This document shows positions 1 to 9,478 of a stretch of 22,907 bases of DNA, piece after piece. Made by a program: the position numbers and the translations under genes. Source of the stretch: Larix sibirica (taxonomy: Eukaryota; Streptophyta; Pinopsida; Pinales; Pinaceae); contig NWUY0300021922.1 of the NCBI GenBank assembly GCA_004151065.3, forward strand, positions 4,744 to 27,650, given 5' to 3'. Under the pieces are notes generated by a model that ran no database searches, was not told where the DNA came from, and worked only from the letters and a program-made list of their open reading frames with translations. Position 1 is the stretch's first letter; every line of letters starts with the position of its first letter.

Positions 1-592
1 GAGGCTATCCTTACAAAGACAGTAAAGAGTCACCGCAGAGACTAGGCTGAAAGACTTCTGGAAGCATTATGGCATATTGGAATACATGGTGCAATACTAC
101 GGGTTTCTCCCCATATGAATTGGTATACAGTAAGAATGATGTCTTTCCTATTGAATTAGAGATCAAAACTCTAAAAACAACCATAGAAGCAAACCTAGAC
201 TTAACAGAGGCTCAGAGGAACCGATTGAATCAGTTAAATGAATTAGATGAGAAGCGCACAAGCTTGTGCATCAAACAACATTAATTCAACAACAACGCTC
301 CAAATGGCATGACAGGTTCATAAAGAAGAAAGTATTTTGCGAAGGAGACTGGGATTTATTATATGATTCACGGTTCAAGAGGGATTTTAAAGGAAAATTG
401 CGCACAAGATGGCTGGGACCCTACAAATAGATCAAGGTATTTGACAACAGGAACCGTCCGCTTGACCACTATTGATGAAAATCAGACACCTTTATTTGCT
501 AATGGTCATCGGCTACGACTTTATCATAAACCTATTTCAAAGGATGTGTTCATCTCCAGTGTTGCAGCTGATCCAAATTGTCAACTGATATA
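1..592 (+). pseudogene. Ty3/gypsy integrase C-terminal part, decayed (Athila-like)
   Basis: This is the end of a retrotransposon integrase, the enzyme that inserts element cDNA into the nuclear genome. Translation gives, in order, the end of the catalytic core (NTTGFSPYELVYSKND, from about base 89), a helical linker (LNQLNELDEKR, about 226-256), the basic stretch KWHDRFIKKKV (about 304-336), and the GPY module with RWLGPYK (about 403-423). It closes with GTVRLTTIDE and NGHRLRLYHKP (to about 540). The linker and the closing NG-x-RL-x-x-Y pattern resemble Athila-group elements, so I call it Athila-like; that is recognition by eye. The frame changes near 89, 270 and 430, and there is an in-frame TAG after GPYK, so it cannot make a full protein. 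The upstream catalytic domain lies outside the window. The last open codons end at a stop at 590-592. Very sure of integrase, less sure of lineage. Confidence 0.88.
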
Positions 593-918
593 GGAACATG
601 GCCTTTTCCCTGTTTCTAAGAATCTATGAAATCTACTCCAATTCGACAACAGAAAATTGTATATAAATAAACTGTTGATATATTGTTTTTTTCTTAAGCT
701 TTAATTCGTTTTTTTTGTTTTTGAGAATTGTGTACAAGAATACGCATGAAGGTTCAGTCGGAGGGAAGCATTCACAATGGGACAAGTGATTGTGGGTATT
801 CTGGATGATCCTTCTCAAATATTGGATGACTCCTTGTAAAAGAAAAGTGAACAGAGTTACATACCTCTGTTGGAAATCAATCCGTATCCCCATATATTTC
901 ACCATTTTTTGGCCGATG
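593..918. other. AT-rich non-coding stretch after integrase
   Basis: The base composition is AT-rich with poly-T runs near 686-720, and no coding frame is convincing. Its position just after integrase and before a tandem array fits the 3' untranslated part of the same plus-strand retroelement. I could not place an LTR boundary or polypurine tract here. Confidence 0.4.
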
Positions 919-1210
919 TTTTGCTGCAACTCTGCCAATTTTCCATTTATCCGTTGAAAATTCACCAACTTTTCACCGCAACTCCGCCAATATTCCATTT
1001 TTCCGCTGATTTTTCTGCCGAACCTCCGCCAACTTTTCACTGCAACTCTGCAAATTTTCCATTTTTTCGCTGAAAATCCACCGACGTTTCGCTGCAACTC
1101 CACTAATTTTCCATTTTTCCACCAATCTTTCGGCTAGAACTCCACTAAATGGTCTATTTCTTTTCTCCAAAACTCCACCAATTTTTCGGCTAAAACTCTG
1201 TCATAATTTT
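919..1210 (+). repeat. Degenerate tandem repeat, ~50-bp unit
   Basis: The recurring pattern is a TTTTC-CTGCAACTC start, a GCCAATTTTCCATTTTTCC middle and a GCTGAAAATCCACCAAC end. Starts are seen near 919, 969, 1033 and 1085, with two more degraded copies near 1131 and 1184. The copies differ by substitutions and small indels. The array lies downstream of an integrase fragment in the same orientation, where plant Ogre/Tat-type and some other gypsy elements often carry 3'-untranslated tandem repeats. Open frames in this area on both strands are by-products of the repeat and not genes. Confidence 0.75.
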
Positions 1211-1767
1211 TCTTAAAGATCCACCATCCTGCTATAGTTCTCAAGAAGAATGCCAAGAATCCATTTATCTTCCACGCATCCTTGAAACTTATGCCATCGT
1301 GGATGTATTCAATTTTCTCATTGGACAAAGGTCGACTTGTTTGATTAAGGCATGTGTGTACTCATGATCCTATTTATTAATTTGACAACGAAGGAAACCA
1401 CCATGGAAAGATGCTGGTCCAGCACGACAACAAAAATGTACAAGTTCTGAATTTAGGCATGATCAAGCATGAATTGACATAACAATAATGATTGTACCTT
1501 GTGATTTATCCCCCGTCAACATCCTGTAACCAATCAATCGGTAAGAAAAACATGCCAAAAATCTTCCTCGTACTTATTTAATGACCGCCATTCTATCCAA
1601 TCTATGTGATAATACGTTAAATGGTCCTACTCCATAACTGCGAAAGCGTTCTAAAAATACCCAAACAAACCCCAACTATCCATCAATTGTTTCTACATGC
1701 TGCAATTTCAACATCCAAAATTGGTAGCCACTGTAATCGCAATTAGATTTTACAGAAAAGAATCATT
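1211..1767. other. Non-coding stretch, no recognisable feature
   Basis: This is AT-rich sequence with no supported coding frame on either strand and no clear repeat. It separates the tandem array from the plus-strand ORF starting at 1768 and could include a leader or LTR remnant, but I see no TG...CA ends that repeat elsewhere in the window. Confidence 0.4.
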
Positions 1768-2319
1768 ATGGATTTCCCAGTAAGACATGAGCCCAAAAAC
1801 ATCGATGCTCTACGTGGAAATGGAGAATATTTTTCCATTTTTGAGGCCACGGGATGGATAGAATATTTTCAGAGATTAAATGGCTTCCATGTAGAGACAA
1901 CAATTCAATTTTCCATGAACTTAACTCAAACCCATTCAAAGTTTATAGGTTTGGGGATAGATGTCTCAGAGGCAGCTGTGGCAGAGGTTACAAGGTTACC
2001 CAGAACTAGAAGGAGGTGATTTGGCTGAAAGAAGCACAATTCAACTGCAATCGAGGATTTTCTTGCAGCAGGAGAGAGTGTTCAGTCGAGATCCATAGGA
2101 ATAGCGTTGGAAACACTTCCCAAGCCTTGGGACAAAGTTACCATTTTCTTAAATAAATACATTACCTGTGAGGGAAGGTACCGAGTTGTCTATACTTATT
2201 ATTTTTTCCTTCTTTCTCATTTACGTGATGCTAGACTACTTAATATGCCATATTATCTTTTAAGGACCCTCCAAAATATGGTGCATTATGTGAAAACATC
2301 TCGGCACCCATCATACTCT
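1768..2319 (+). pseudogene. Repeat-family ORF of unknown function (retroelement-associated), frameshifted and cut at N
   Basis: The first frame runs from an ATG at 1768 to 2019 and contains GNGEYFSIFEATGW, YFQRLNGFHVET, GLGIDVSEAAVAEVTRLPRT and a short basic end. A frameshift of the same reading then continues from about 2069 to 2319 with LETLPKPWDKV, LNKYITCEGRYRVVY, SHLRDARLLNMPYYLL and MVHYVKTS. Together this is about 180 codons of coherent, coding-like sequence, ending where two Ns occur. The pattern (a short helical start, a conserved V-x-E-x-T-x-LP motif, then a KYIT-x-EGRY block) recalls an abundant family of hypothetical proteins from gymnosperm repeats; that link is from memory. It may be an extra ORF of the plus-strand gypsy element whose integrase ends at 592. 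No enzyme motif is visible and I assign no function. Confidence 0.6.
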
Positions 2320-2321
2320 NN
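2320..2321. other. NN: probable contig join
   Basis: Two undetermined bases cut the ORF to the left and are followed by a poly-T/TTTTG run. Composition and content differ on the two sides, so this may be an assembly join of unknown true size and not a two-base ambiguity. Confidence 0.6.
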
Positions 2322-2999
2322 TTTTGTTTTTTGTTTTTTTTTTAAAATTTTGCTTGAATGGAAAAATTCTTTAATTAGAAACACATTGTTTGATGGGTGT
2401 AACGTCTTCAAGCTTAACACGACATTGGGTAAGACTCTGGCATTGAAAGAGCGACTACGGGGGCGCCATGTGGCCTTTGAGAACAAAGTGGATTCGGCGG
2501 GAAACGAGAAGGCGACATCCAAGGTCGGCCCTCCGCAAGGGTAAAAGGCATGGTTAGCCTAAAGACAAAGCGCGGCAATCCTAATATATATGCCCAGACC
2601 ACTCTCGGTTTTCTGCGTGTTACCCAAAGTGCGAGTCCTTCAGCACTTAGGTTATTAAAGGTAGGTTTCATGGTGGCGGGGAAGCTGGAAAAAATGCGTA
2701 GAAAACCTCACTATCCGTGGCAAAATTAACTCCTTTCCCCACACGCAGTCATGTCGACTGAAAGGACACAAGGGTTAGGACAGGCATGGCCAGGCTGTCG
2801 GGTTAAGGCGAACTACTAGGTCAATAAACCTTAGCCAGGTGAGGCCATGGAAGCCCCACTCAAAAACATGACTCTGAGCCGAAACTAGATAACCCTAACC
2901 CAAAATACTTTGAAAAACAAAGGCGGGGTAGACAGAGATCTAAAATAAGGGATAAAATGCCCAAAAAAAGATAAAGTTACTAAAAAATATGAAGACGAG
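2322..2999. other. Non-coding block, locally GC-richer than its neighbours
   Basis: From about 2440 to 2850 the sequence has a higher G+C content than most of the window, with blocks such as GGCGCCATGTGGCC and GGCATGGCCAGGC. Frames that stay open here on both strands (for example 2107-2544 read through the N, and 2414-2671 minus) share no motif with any family I know and overlap each other, so I do not call them genes. It could be part of an LTR or a rDNA-spacer-like repeat. Confidence 0.4.
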
Positions 3000-3095
3000 G
3001 GCGTGAGGTTGCCTACCTATCACTCGCAGAGTGGCCGTGAAGTTAAGCTTGGCAGTGTTGGGTACTTGGCATCCGATGACTGGTAGTGGATTAGA
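3000..3095 (+). other. Weak 5S rRNA-like (Pol III internal promoter-like) segment
   Basis: GAAGTTAAGC at 3039-3048 matches the highly conserved A-box core of plant 5S rRNA. About 20 bases on, TACTTGGCATCCGATGAC loosely resembles the 5S intermediate element and C-box (TACTAGGATGGGTGACC in plants). The 5' half of 5S rRNA cannot be recognised. It could be a remnant of a 5S-derived repeat such as a Cassandra-type LTR or a SINE, or chance. Confidence 0.2.
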
Positions 3096-3156
3096 GTGCG
3101 CAGACGGTGTTTTCTTCCTTTTTGCTAATGTTGGCTTAAAAACCCTTTTTGCTAGA

Positions 3157-3163
3157 TATATAA
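3157..3163 (+). promoter_or_regulatory. TATA-like site TATATAA
   Basis: TATATAA sits about 115 bases before the 33-bp tandem array and after the 5S-like segment. No gene follows, so if functional it would belong to a repeat or LTR promoter. The motif is short and the region AT-rich. Confidence 0.2.
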
Positions 3164-3277
3164 CGACGAAACCCTTGCAATAAATGTGAATGGGGTTAGT
3201 AGGTGGGGTTATTTAATGACCAAGCCGTTGGCGCCAATGCCCCTTTTCACTCTCCCTTGCTATCGAAGAAAAACCTT

Positions 3278-3850
3278 TATCGATCGTTTCGGCGTACTTT
3301 CCCCTAGCACTGTGACACGGTTGGCGCAAACTCACCAGATTGCTCCGATTTGGTCAGCGTACTTTCCCATCGTCACTGCGACAAATCAGCGAATTTTTTG
3401 CCCAAAGGTTGCGGAATGATGGATGCATTTTGGCCAGATCACAGTGAAACGATCGACAATCTTTGCCCAAAGGAAGCGAAACGATCAGCACAGACTCACT
3501 GAAACACTTGCGAAAGGCCAGCGTGAACTCATCAGAACACTGCGAAATGTTGGGTGTGAACTCGCCAAAATGCTGTGAAACGTCGATGTGAACTCGTCAG
3601 AAAGCCGCGAAACATTGGCGTTGTTTTTCCAAAGATGCTCTGAAACATCAGAGCAAATTCATCAAAATGCACCGATCTTTCTCGGTGGAAAAATCGCCAA
3701 AATGCAGCAAGATCACTAGTGCAATCTCGTTAACATGTCGCGAAACGTCGTCGTGAACTCGTCAGAATGCTACAATGTGAACTCGTCAGAATGCTACAAT
3801 TTGGTCGGCGTAATCTTGCTAAAACGTTGTGACTGTTTCGGTGCAAAAAC
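3278..3850 (+). repeat. Diverged 33-bp tandem array (~17 units)
   Basis: The sequence can be cut into successive units of 32-33 bases that approximate TGCGAAACGTCGGCGTGAACTCGTCAGAATGC. Good units begin near 3507 (TTGCGAAAGGCC...), 3540, 3573 and 3605; a late pair near 3747-3800 repeats GTGAACTCGTCAGAATGCTA almost exactly with a shortened period. Earlier units from 3281 are more diverged but keep spacing and the closing CAC/TGC. A plus-strand frame at 3186-3419 runs into the array and is probably only a by-product of it. The array type fits an LTR or rDNA-spacer subrepeat. Confidence 0.7.
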
Positions 3851-4039
3851 CTTAGTTGCACTTATTCGAAAACTTACATGTTCTTCGAATATTTTTCAGG
3901 AAAATTCTAAGTGTCAAAAGGGGAACTCTTCTGAGAAGAAATAAACTCAAAAAAAGAAGAAGGAGGGGCCCTACAATTTTAAGAAAAATTTAGGGATTAT
4001 TTTGCAGCTGCAAAAGGTAGTTAATGTGCTTCCCATCAA
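3851..4039. other. Spacer, no feature seen
   Basis: This is a short AT-rich spacer between the 33-bp array and the minus-strand ORF remnant. Purine-rich DNA at 3925-3970 (GAGAAGAAATAAACTC, then an AAGAAGAAGGAGGGG run) resembles a polypurine tract, but no LTR end is visible beside it. Confidence 0.3.
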
Positions 4040-4515
4040 AGGTTTAGTGAGCCACTATTGTGACCATATCGAGAGGCACCTAACCTCCTCTAAACCAAAA
4101 ACATGTAAATCCAATTGGCCACTAGCAACCTGGAAACTATAAGTAGTAATGATGCCTTGACTAGCATATCTCTGAGCATATCCTAGCTTACTCTCTCCCA
4201 CAATGCCAAGTGGGGGAAAATCCTCTCCTCTCCTAAATAACCCACTAATGAAATAAATGACCTCCTTTGGGGGTTGGCACCACATATTGGGATTGACAGA
4301 TCAAGACCAATTTTAAATGCCTACCTGACATGATCCCACTGATGGATGAACTGTCTTAGTAATGCAATGTTCCCCTTGAGGGATGTCACCTCCTCATAAA
4401 ACTTGATGAGGCCAACAGTATATAAGAGTTGTCGATTCTAATCTATAATAGGGTGAGGGTACAAATCCCTCTCCCTCTCCCTAGCCTCCCAATCGCTACA
4501 AAATTGTAACGGTAG
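4040..4515 (-). pseudogene. Diverged member of the retroelement extra-ORF family
   Basis: On the minus strand, starting near 4515, one frame reads DWEARERERD, a stop, then VGLIKFYEEVTSLKG and LLRQFIHQWDHV down to about 4330. After a frameshift it continues at 4285-4055 with VIYFISGLFRRGEDF, GESKLGYAQRYAS and FGLEEVRCLSIWSQ. The order and spacing match the plus-strand ORF at 11.0 kb: EWKEREHDH, then RLVKFFEV, then LLQFLIEYWD, then VEDIIFFTELSHKGEV, then LSLKIIATTI. It is therefore a diverged third member of that family and not a copy of the 9.5-16.6-kb unit. It has at least two stops and one frameshift. No pol domain is visible beside it. Function unknown. Confidence 0.62.
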
Positions 4516-4639
4516 GCTTGGCACTATTGCCTCTTCCACTGTTGTCAAAAGGTTTGAAATGACTATTTTATGTTTATCTAAATATAGATTATTTATTTTA
4601 CAAAAAAATGTAAAAACATTAACCGGTGCACCTTAAAAA

Positions 4640-5460
4640 TTGTAACACACCATTAATAGTGCACAAAAATACTAACTGCACTGTTAACGGTGCTCAACTA
4701 ATAAACATTCGCACCATAACTGGTCTGTCCCTACATGTCTGCTTTGGTAAGCTCTTATTCATTATTTTAAAAATGTGGTGCACCTATAAAACAATAACAT
4801 ACCATTACATGTGCAGATAAATAACTAACGCACCATTCATAGTGCATTACAGTTTCAAAGGTGCACCGAAAATTTTGAATAAATCAAAGTTATAGTTATC
4901 GATGCAAACAAATAGAGACACACTGATTACGGTGAGTAATTACCCAATGTGCACCAGCTGAGTTGCTTAATTGTTGAAACTAATCGCATCGTTTACGTTG
5001 CGTTAATAGTATAATGAACCAATAATATATTTTTTTAATTTGCACAATTTTCAATGCATTATATTCTCCATCTCGCACGATATGCACTGTCAATGGTGTG
5101 CCAATGTTACAATGGCGCATCAAATTTCACAAAAGTATATTAAAAATCCTTTGGTTCGTTATTACTAAAGCGCACCTTCTGCATTGGTGCACACCTCGAC
5201 ACAACTAGTGCATTTGTCTTAACAATACACATTGTTCGGATTTTGTTATTGCCCAAAAATATCAATGTGCTAGTAAAACATTAATGCATCGTTAATAGTG
5301 TGTATCATCACCAAAGGGACTATATGTAGTGTGGGAAGAACATTACATAACACCAACCATGTTTTAATATTTTAAATTTTATGACCGATGCATCCCCTCA
5401 TCATCACATCGATAATGGTGCAATTCACTTCACGATTTTAAGCACCACTAATAGCGCGCT
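4640..5460. repeat. Cluster of a 16-bp imperfect palindrome, GCACCRTTAATRGTGC-like
   Basis: At least nine copies of a short inverted repeat lie in about 820 bases. Clear ones are 4648-4663 (ACCATTAATAGTGC core), 4678-4693 (GCACTGTTAACGGTGC, seven of eight pairs match), 4830-4845 (GCACCATTCATAGTGC), 4986-5001 (GCATCGTTTACGTTGC), 5084-5099 (GCACTGTCAATGGTGT), 5171-5190 (CGCACC...GGTGC with longer loop), 5286-5301 (GCATCGTTAATAGTGT), 5405-5421 (ACATCGATAATGGTGCA) and 5442-5457 (GCACCACTAATAGCGC). Half-sites (GGTGCACC, GGTGCATC) occur between them and thin out to about 6240. The spacing is irregular, so it is not a simple tandem repeat. Confidence 0.65.
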
Positions 5461-6613
5461 TTGTGTATTTATAGAACACACCATAATAGTTTCCATCGAG
5501 GCCTGAATGAAATGGCTACATACACAGATTTTTTATAAAAAAATTTAAAACAATAAATAAAGGTAAATTGGGAAATTTTAATCCATTCAAAATAAAAACG
5601 AGGAGGTAATAAAAAGTTTACCTGGTCTCTTACGCATTGAGGAGGAATGGTGGTCACGTACTCAATAAATGAGTTTTGTTTACCGCTTTTCAAAGTTTGG
5701 AAAAACTGGTTGTAATCAGCCTAGTAGAGGAATGTGACAGGCAAACAATATTAACAATGGCACAATCAAACCAAGAGGATGCTCACCGATTCTTAAGTGG
5801 TCTAGAGCATTGTGTAGCTTGTAAAACTGAAATTCCAATCTGTAATTTTTTAAAATTTACCATATCCCAGTGCACTTCTTAAAGGGGCGCATCGGTGCTT
5901 GCTCTTTTCTATGGTGCATCATCATGTTCGTAAAATTAAAATAACGTGTTTTCATGTATGATGCTCTGCTAACTCACGTATGCACATATTTTGTGTGTAT
6001 AACAAAACACACCGAACCTTGTTTTAATTTTTAAATAAAAAAACTAATTTATATTATTATAAATTTAATCGGCGATCAATACTTTTTGTTTATGTATGCA
6101 AATTGGGGCGGCTGTGCGACAAAGGCACACCAGAAATATAGCTAAATATTTTGTTTCATGCATTACAACCCCATTAGGACCGACAGTGCTCCATATTCTT
6201 GTACTCATTGGGGTGTTTCGGCATTGACAAAAACACACCGAACCCTATCTTTAAGAAAATGATTTTTTTAATCTAGTGCTTCTTATTGATATATGCCACA
6301 GGGTATCTTTGCAAGAATAATGCATCGATGTCCTTTTTAATTCTTTTAAGACAAACGATGAATTTTTATTAATAAATATTTTATTGCTCAGCGGTGTGTT
6401 ATGTTATATGATGCCCCAAGGGCACTAGTGGGAATGACTCACACCGAGGTGATTCTATTCTTGTGGAGCACTTGTTAGTTTTTATGCAAAATAAAAATAA
6501 ATATATTTTTCCAACAAGGGGAAGGGATTTTTTGAAATTTGTGTGTTATATTATTTAAAGCACATGTGCGTATTAGAAGGAAGTGCATTGTTGCAGTCTA
6601 ATAATTTGAAAAG
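5461..6613. other. AT-rich non-coding stretch with scattered palindrome half-sites
   Basis: No coding frame is supported. Half-sites of the upstream palindrome family appear near 5884 (GCGCATCGGTGC), 5918 (ATGGTGCATC) and in the repeated ACACACCGAACC at about 6008 and 6234. Small frames at 5469-5693 (minus) and 5676-5882 (plus) carry no recognisable motif and look random. Confidence 0.4.
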
Positions 6614-6748
6614 CACTGTTAATTAAAACCCCACTGAAACCTCTAATTGCCCACCTCCGCTAGAAACCTCCCCTATAAACGGATAAATTGTACTTTTTTG
6701 GTAGAGGTTCCACAAAAAACACCTCTGGAAGGAGTTTTAATAGTAGTG
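6614..6748. mobile_element. Short non-autonomous element with CACTA-like ends (MITE-like)
   Basis: The left end reads CACTGTTAATTAAAACCCC and the reverse complement of the right end reads CACTACTATTAAAACTCC. They share CACT and ATTAAAAC with a one-base offset. Inside, AAACCTCTA near the left and TAGAGGTT near the right extend the inverted symmetry. The total length is about 135 bases, too short to code for a transposase. CACT(A) termini are typical of the CACTA (En/Spm) superfamily. Flanks are AAG on the left and AAT on the right, so the expected 3-bp target duplication is at best imperfect. Confidence 0.5.
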
Positions 6749-8812
6749 AATTAAAAAAATAAAAAAATAGCATATTCACATAGTTTCCACAAGATTCACC
6801 TTGAAAAGTCGTAACGACGAAAACTAACCTAACTGAAATCCGTGCCTTTGTAGATATTTCATTATATTGACTTAATGATTCACCGTTGAATATTTTAGGT
6901 ATTCGGAAGCTTCAAGTAAACCTAATTCATTCACCTAAAATAGATTGTAACCTTGATCCCTTAACAAGTATTAGATTGCAATGGGTCGAAATCATTAGCT
7001 GAACAAACACAAAATAGACCGTAAAAATTAACTTGGGCTTTGCCCTCGAAACCATGGATATGTGGTCCACTGTCCCCATATGACCCCCCAAAGCCCCACT
7101 AAGATGTGGCTAAGTAAACATACAAATATTAAAACACATATCAAATAGAAAACATGGGGTATTCCTCGTCAAAGTCTTTGAGTCTTCTTTAATATTTCAA
7201 TTTACAAAGACTCTTATATCTAGATTAAAAAAGTTATTGAAAACAACATTGTTGATTATGTCATGCTTAGGTAGATGTGGATTCCTACTCTAACGCTCTT
7301 AGGTAGCTATCAATTCATACTCTCTTGACTAGCTTGTTTTATCCATCTTTCTTTGAATTCTTAAATACATGCTTCAACTCTTCATTTCATCTCCTTTCTC
7401 TTGGTAAAATATTTCGGCAATTTCCTTCAAAAAAATATTCTCCTTGATGCCATAACACCTTACTTCTTTATATCCTTATACCTTTTTTTTTCCAGTTAAA
7501 GGTTTAACCCCACACAATGGCTTTTTGTCTAAGTCTAGTGGGCAGTAATAAATGACCCATTGGCTACCACTTGAGGGGCTATACCGTTCCACAAATACAA
7601 GGCCTTTCTACTACATTTGAGGCCTGGACATTGTTTCGTGGAAAATCCCCTAATGGATATAGGTTGGAGCCATCACAAAGCGATGCCCCATAAGGAAAAT
7701 TTCGACAATCCTTTTGAGAATGCAATTAAACATATTTATAGCTACCTAAGTATTGAAAACAAGAGATCAAGACCCTACCTGTAATCCAATGGTTGTAGAA
7801 GATCCCTCTTTCCAAACTTTACTCTAAATATGTTCTTAAAAACCTACAATGACAAATAAAACAAGAACACAAACATAACATTGCAAATATAGAATAATTA
7901 ATTGCAATTCAAATGTATTAAATTATCAAGATAATGAAAAACAAGCATTTAACACATTATAGGATAGGAAAGAGAATTATTTATATAATAATAACAACAA
8001 GATACAAGAAGGATATCACCTGTCCTTGGATACGGTAGTGTTTAATACCGGAATTTAAGTTCCTTTGCTCAAACACACATGCACAACTCCTCCGTGCTCC
8101 ACATGAAAAAAGCCCAAATAAACAATGTTGTAGCTTTTTTACCAGATAAAAGTGGAGGCTGCTGGAAATGAAGATTTCTAGATATTGGGGGAATGATTTG
8201 AAGACTTGGGACTAGGGTAGTGGATTCAATGGGGAAAATTTCATCATAAGAATGCTACAATGCTCTCTCCTCCTTCTCTTTTCCTCCTTAGCCTCTTTTA
8301 TACTTTTTGGGAGTCAATTAGGGAAGTTATGGTAGTTATGTACTGGAAAAAGGAGGTTACAACTTGTGAAACTAATTTCACTTTCCCCAAGAATTATTAT
8401 TTTTAACCTCAAAACAAGTCATAAATGAACAGGACACTGCAAAGGCGCGTGTATGCATGTTGTGCACTGTCAAGGCACGTATTTGCATAAAATAGGGTTT
8501 TGACTAAGAAGGGATAGTTTTCTTGAACCACAAAAGGATAAGGAAGTCTGCATAAGAGATGAAGATTATAGAAATGGCCAAAGCGAGGATTCTTGCAATG
8601 ATGTGGCAAAATATGTTATAAAAGATGCCCCCTAATGTGTGAGGTCATAGGGACAATTGATGGTCGAAATACATTATCAATCTTTAGAAGTAAGTGCATG
8701 GTGGACCCGAAAGAAGTAGTAAAAAACCAGTCATATGTAGTAACCTACAATAGTTGAACAAGTCAAAACTCTCTTTTCCTGGGCCAGGGATACCAATGCT
8801 CAGGAGTAACAA
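6749..8812. other. Long non-coding stretch, possibly old repeat/LTR sequence
   Basis: I found no coherent coding frame in about 2 kb. The part at 8130-8400, with a run of CTCTCTCCTCCTTCTCTTTTCCTCC near 8262-8286 followed by TTTTATACTTTTTGGGAG, looks like repeat sequence and may be a decayed LTR, but no paired copy is present in the window. The minus-strand frames at 8409-8609 and 8684-8911 have no recognisable domain. Confidence 0.35.
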
Positions 8813-8964
8813 GGAGCATGGCCACCAAATTAGGTACACTACGGATCCATGTGATATATATAAGCAATGATCATGGCCACGAAAAATGAATACATTGTGG
8901 ATCGATGTCAAAAAGAGATCATAACCACAAAGAAATACATAGTGGATCTATGTCTCAAAATCAA
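8813..8964 (+). repeat. Three degenerate ~50-bp tandem units
   Basis: Three successive segments, starting near 8813, 8869 and 8915, each read roughly GATCATGGCCAC, then an A-rich spacer, then TACA-T-GTGGATC-ATGTC. Later copies of the ATCCATGTCATAAAATGAG part continue to about 9030 in weaker form. The open minus-strand frame across it probably reflects the repeat. Confidence 0.5.
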
Positions 8965-9478
8965 ATGAAGATATATGTAACTATGTATTGGACATATCGA
9001 TCTCCATAAGAATCCATGTCATAAAATGAGTAAATGACAATCCAATACAACTCGAGTCATATCAAAAAGATGTATTGCCATGACGGAATCGAGGTATTCA
9101 AACCAACCAAAATGAGTACGAATCTAAACTACGTGAATTGATGTTCTGAAGTCGAAAATAGTAAGACACCATTTGATTACCGATCGTCAATGTATACTGT
9201 TAACAAACACAATCCAATCCATTCATAATGATGACGAGAGGCAATGTACCTGGTACAATATAACAAGTGTGAATAGATGTCTTGATGTCAAACGCTTATA
9301 AACTCTAACGATCGGGGGAAATTGATGTATTCCCACTGGCGGTAGCGAGGAAACATGCCACTAATGACTACAAGTTCCAAGGTACTAGAAAGACTCTAGA
9401 TCATTATCCCATAATAGATGACTTAAATTTGATGGGAAGTGATCCACTAGAAGGATGGCACTAAGGTATCCCCCATCA
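8965..9478. other. Non-coding stretch to the left of the duplicated unit
   Basis: AT-rich sequence with no supported coding frame. It lies just outside the part shared with the second unit: similarity to 13,009 onward is recognisable from about 9479. Because the second unit begins at an N, the true left edge of the unit could lie within this stretch. Confidence 0.4.

Noticed and set aside
633-1328. Open minus-strand and plus-strand frames across the ~50-bp repeat
   Set aside because: They consist of translated tandem repeat (recurring ELxxN/KxxxEK-type phrases), overlap each other and contain no domain.
2107-2671. Frames running through and after the NN on both strands
   Set aside because: The plus frame joins a real repeat-ORF fragment to unrelated sequence across undetermined bases; the minus frames have no recognisable motif.
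2890-2903. AACCCTAACCC, similar to a telomere repeat
   Set aside because: Only about two units are present, and the plant telomere unit (CCCTAAA) is not matched exactly. Not a telomeric tract.
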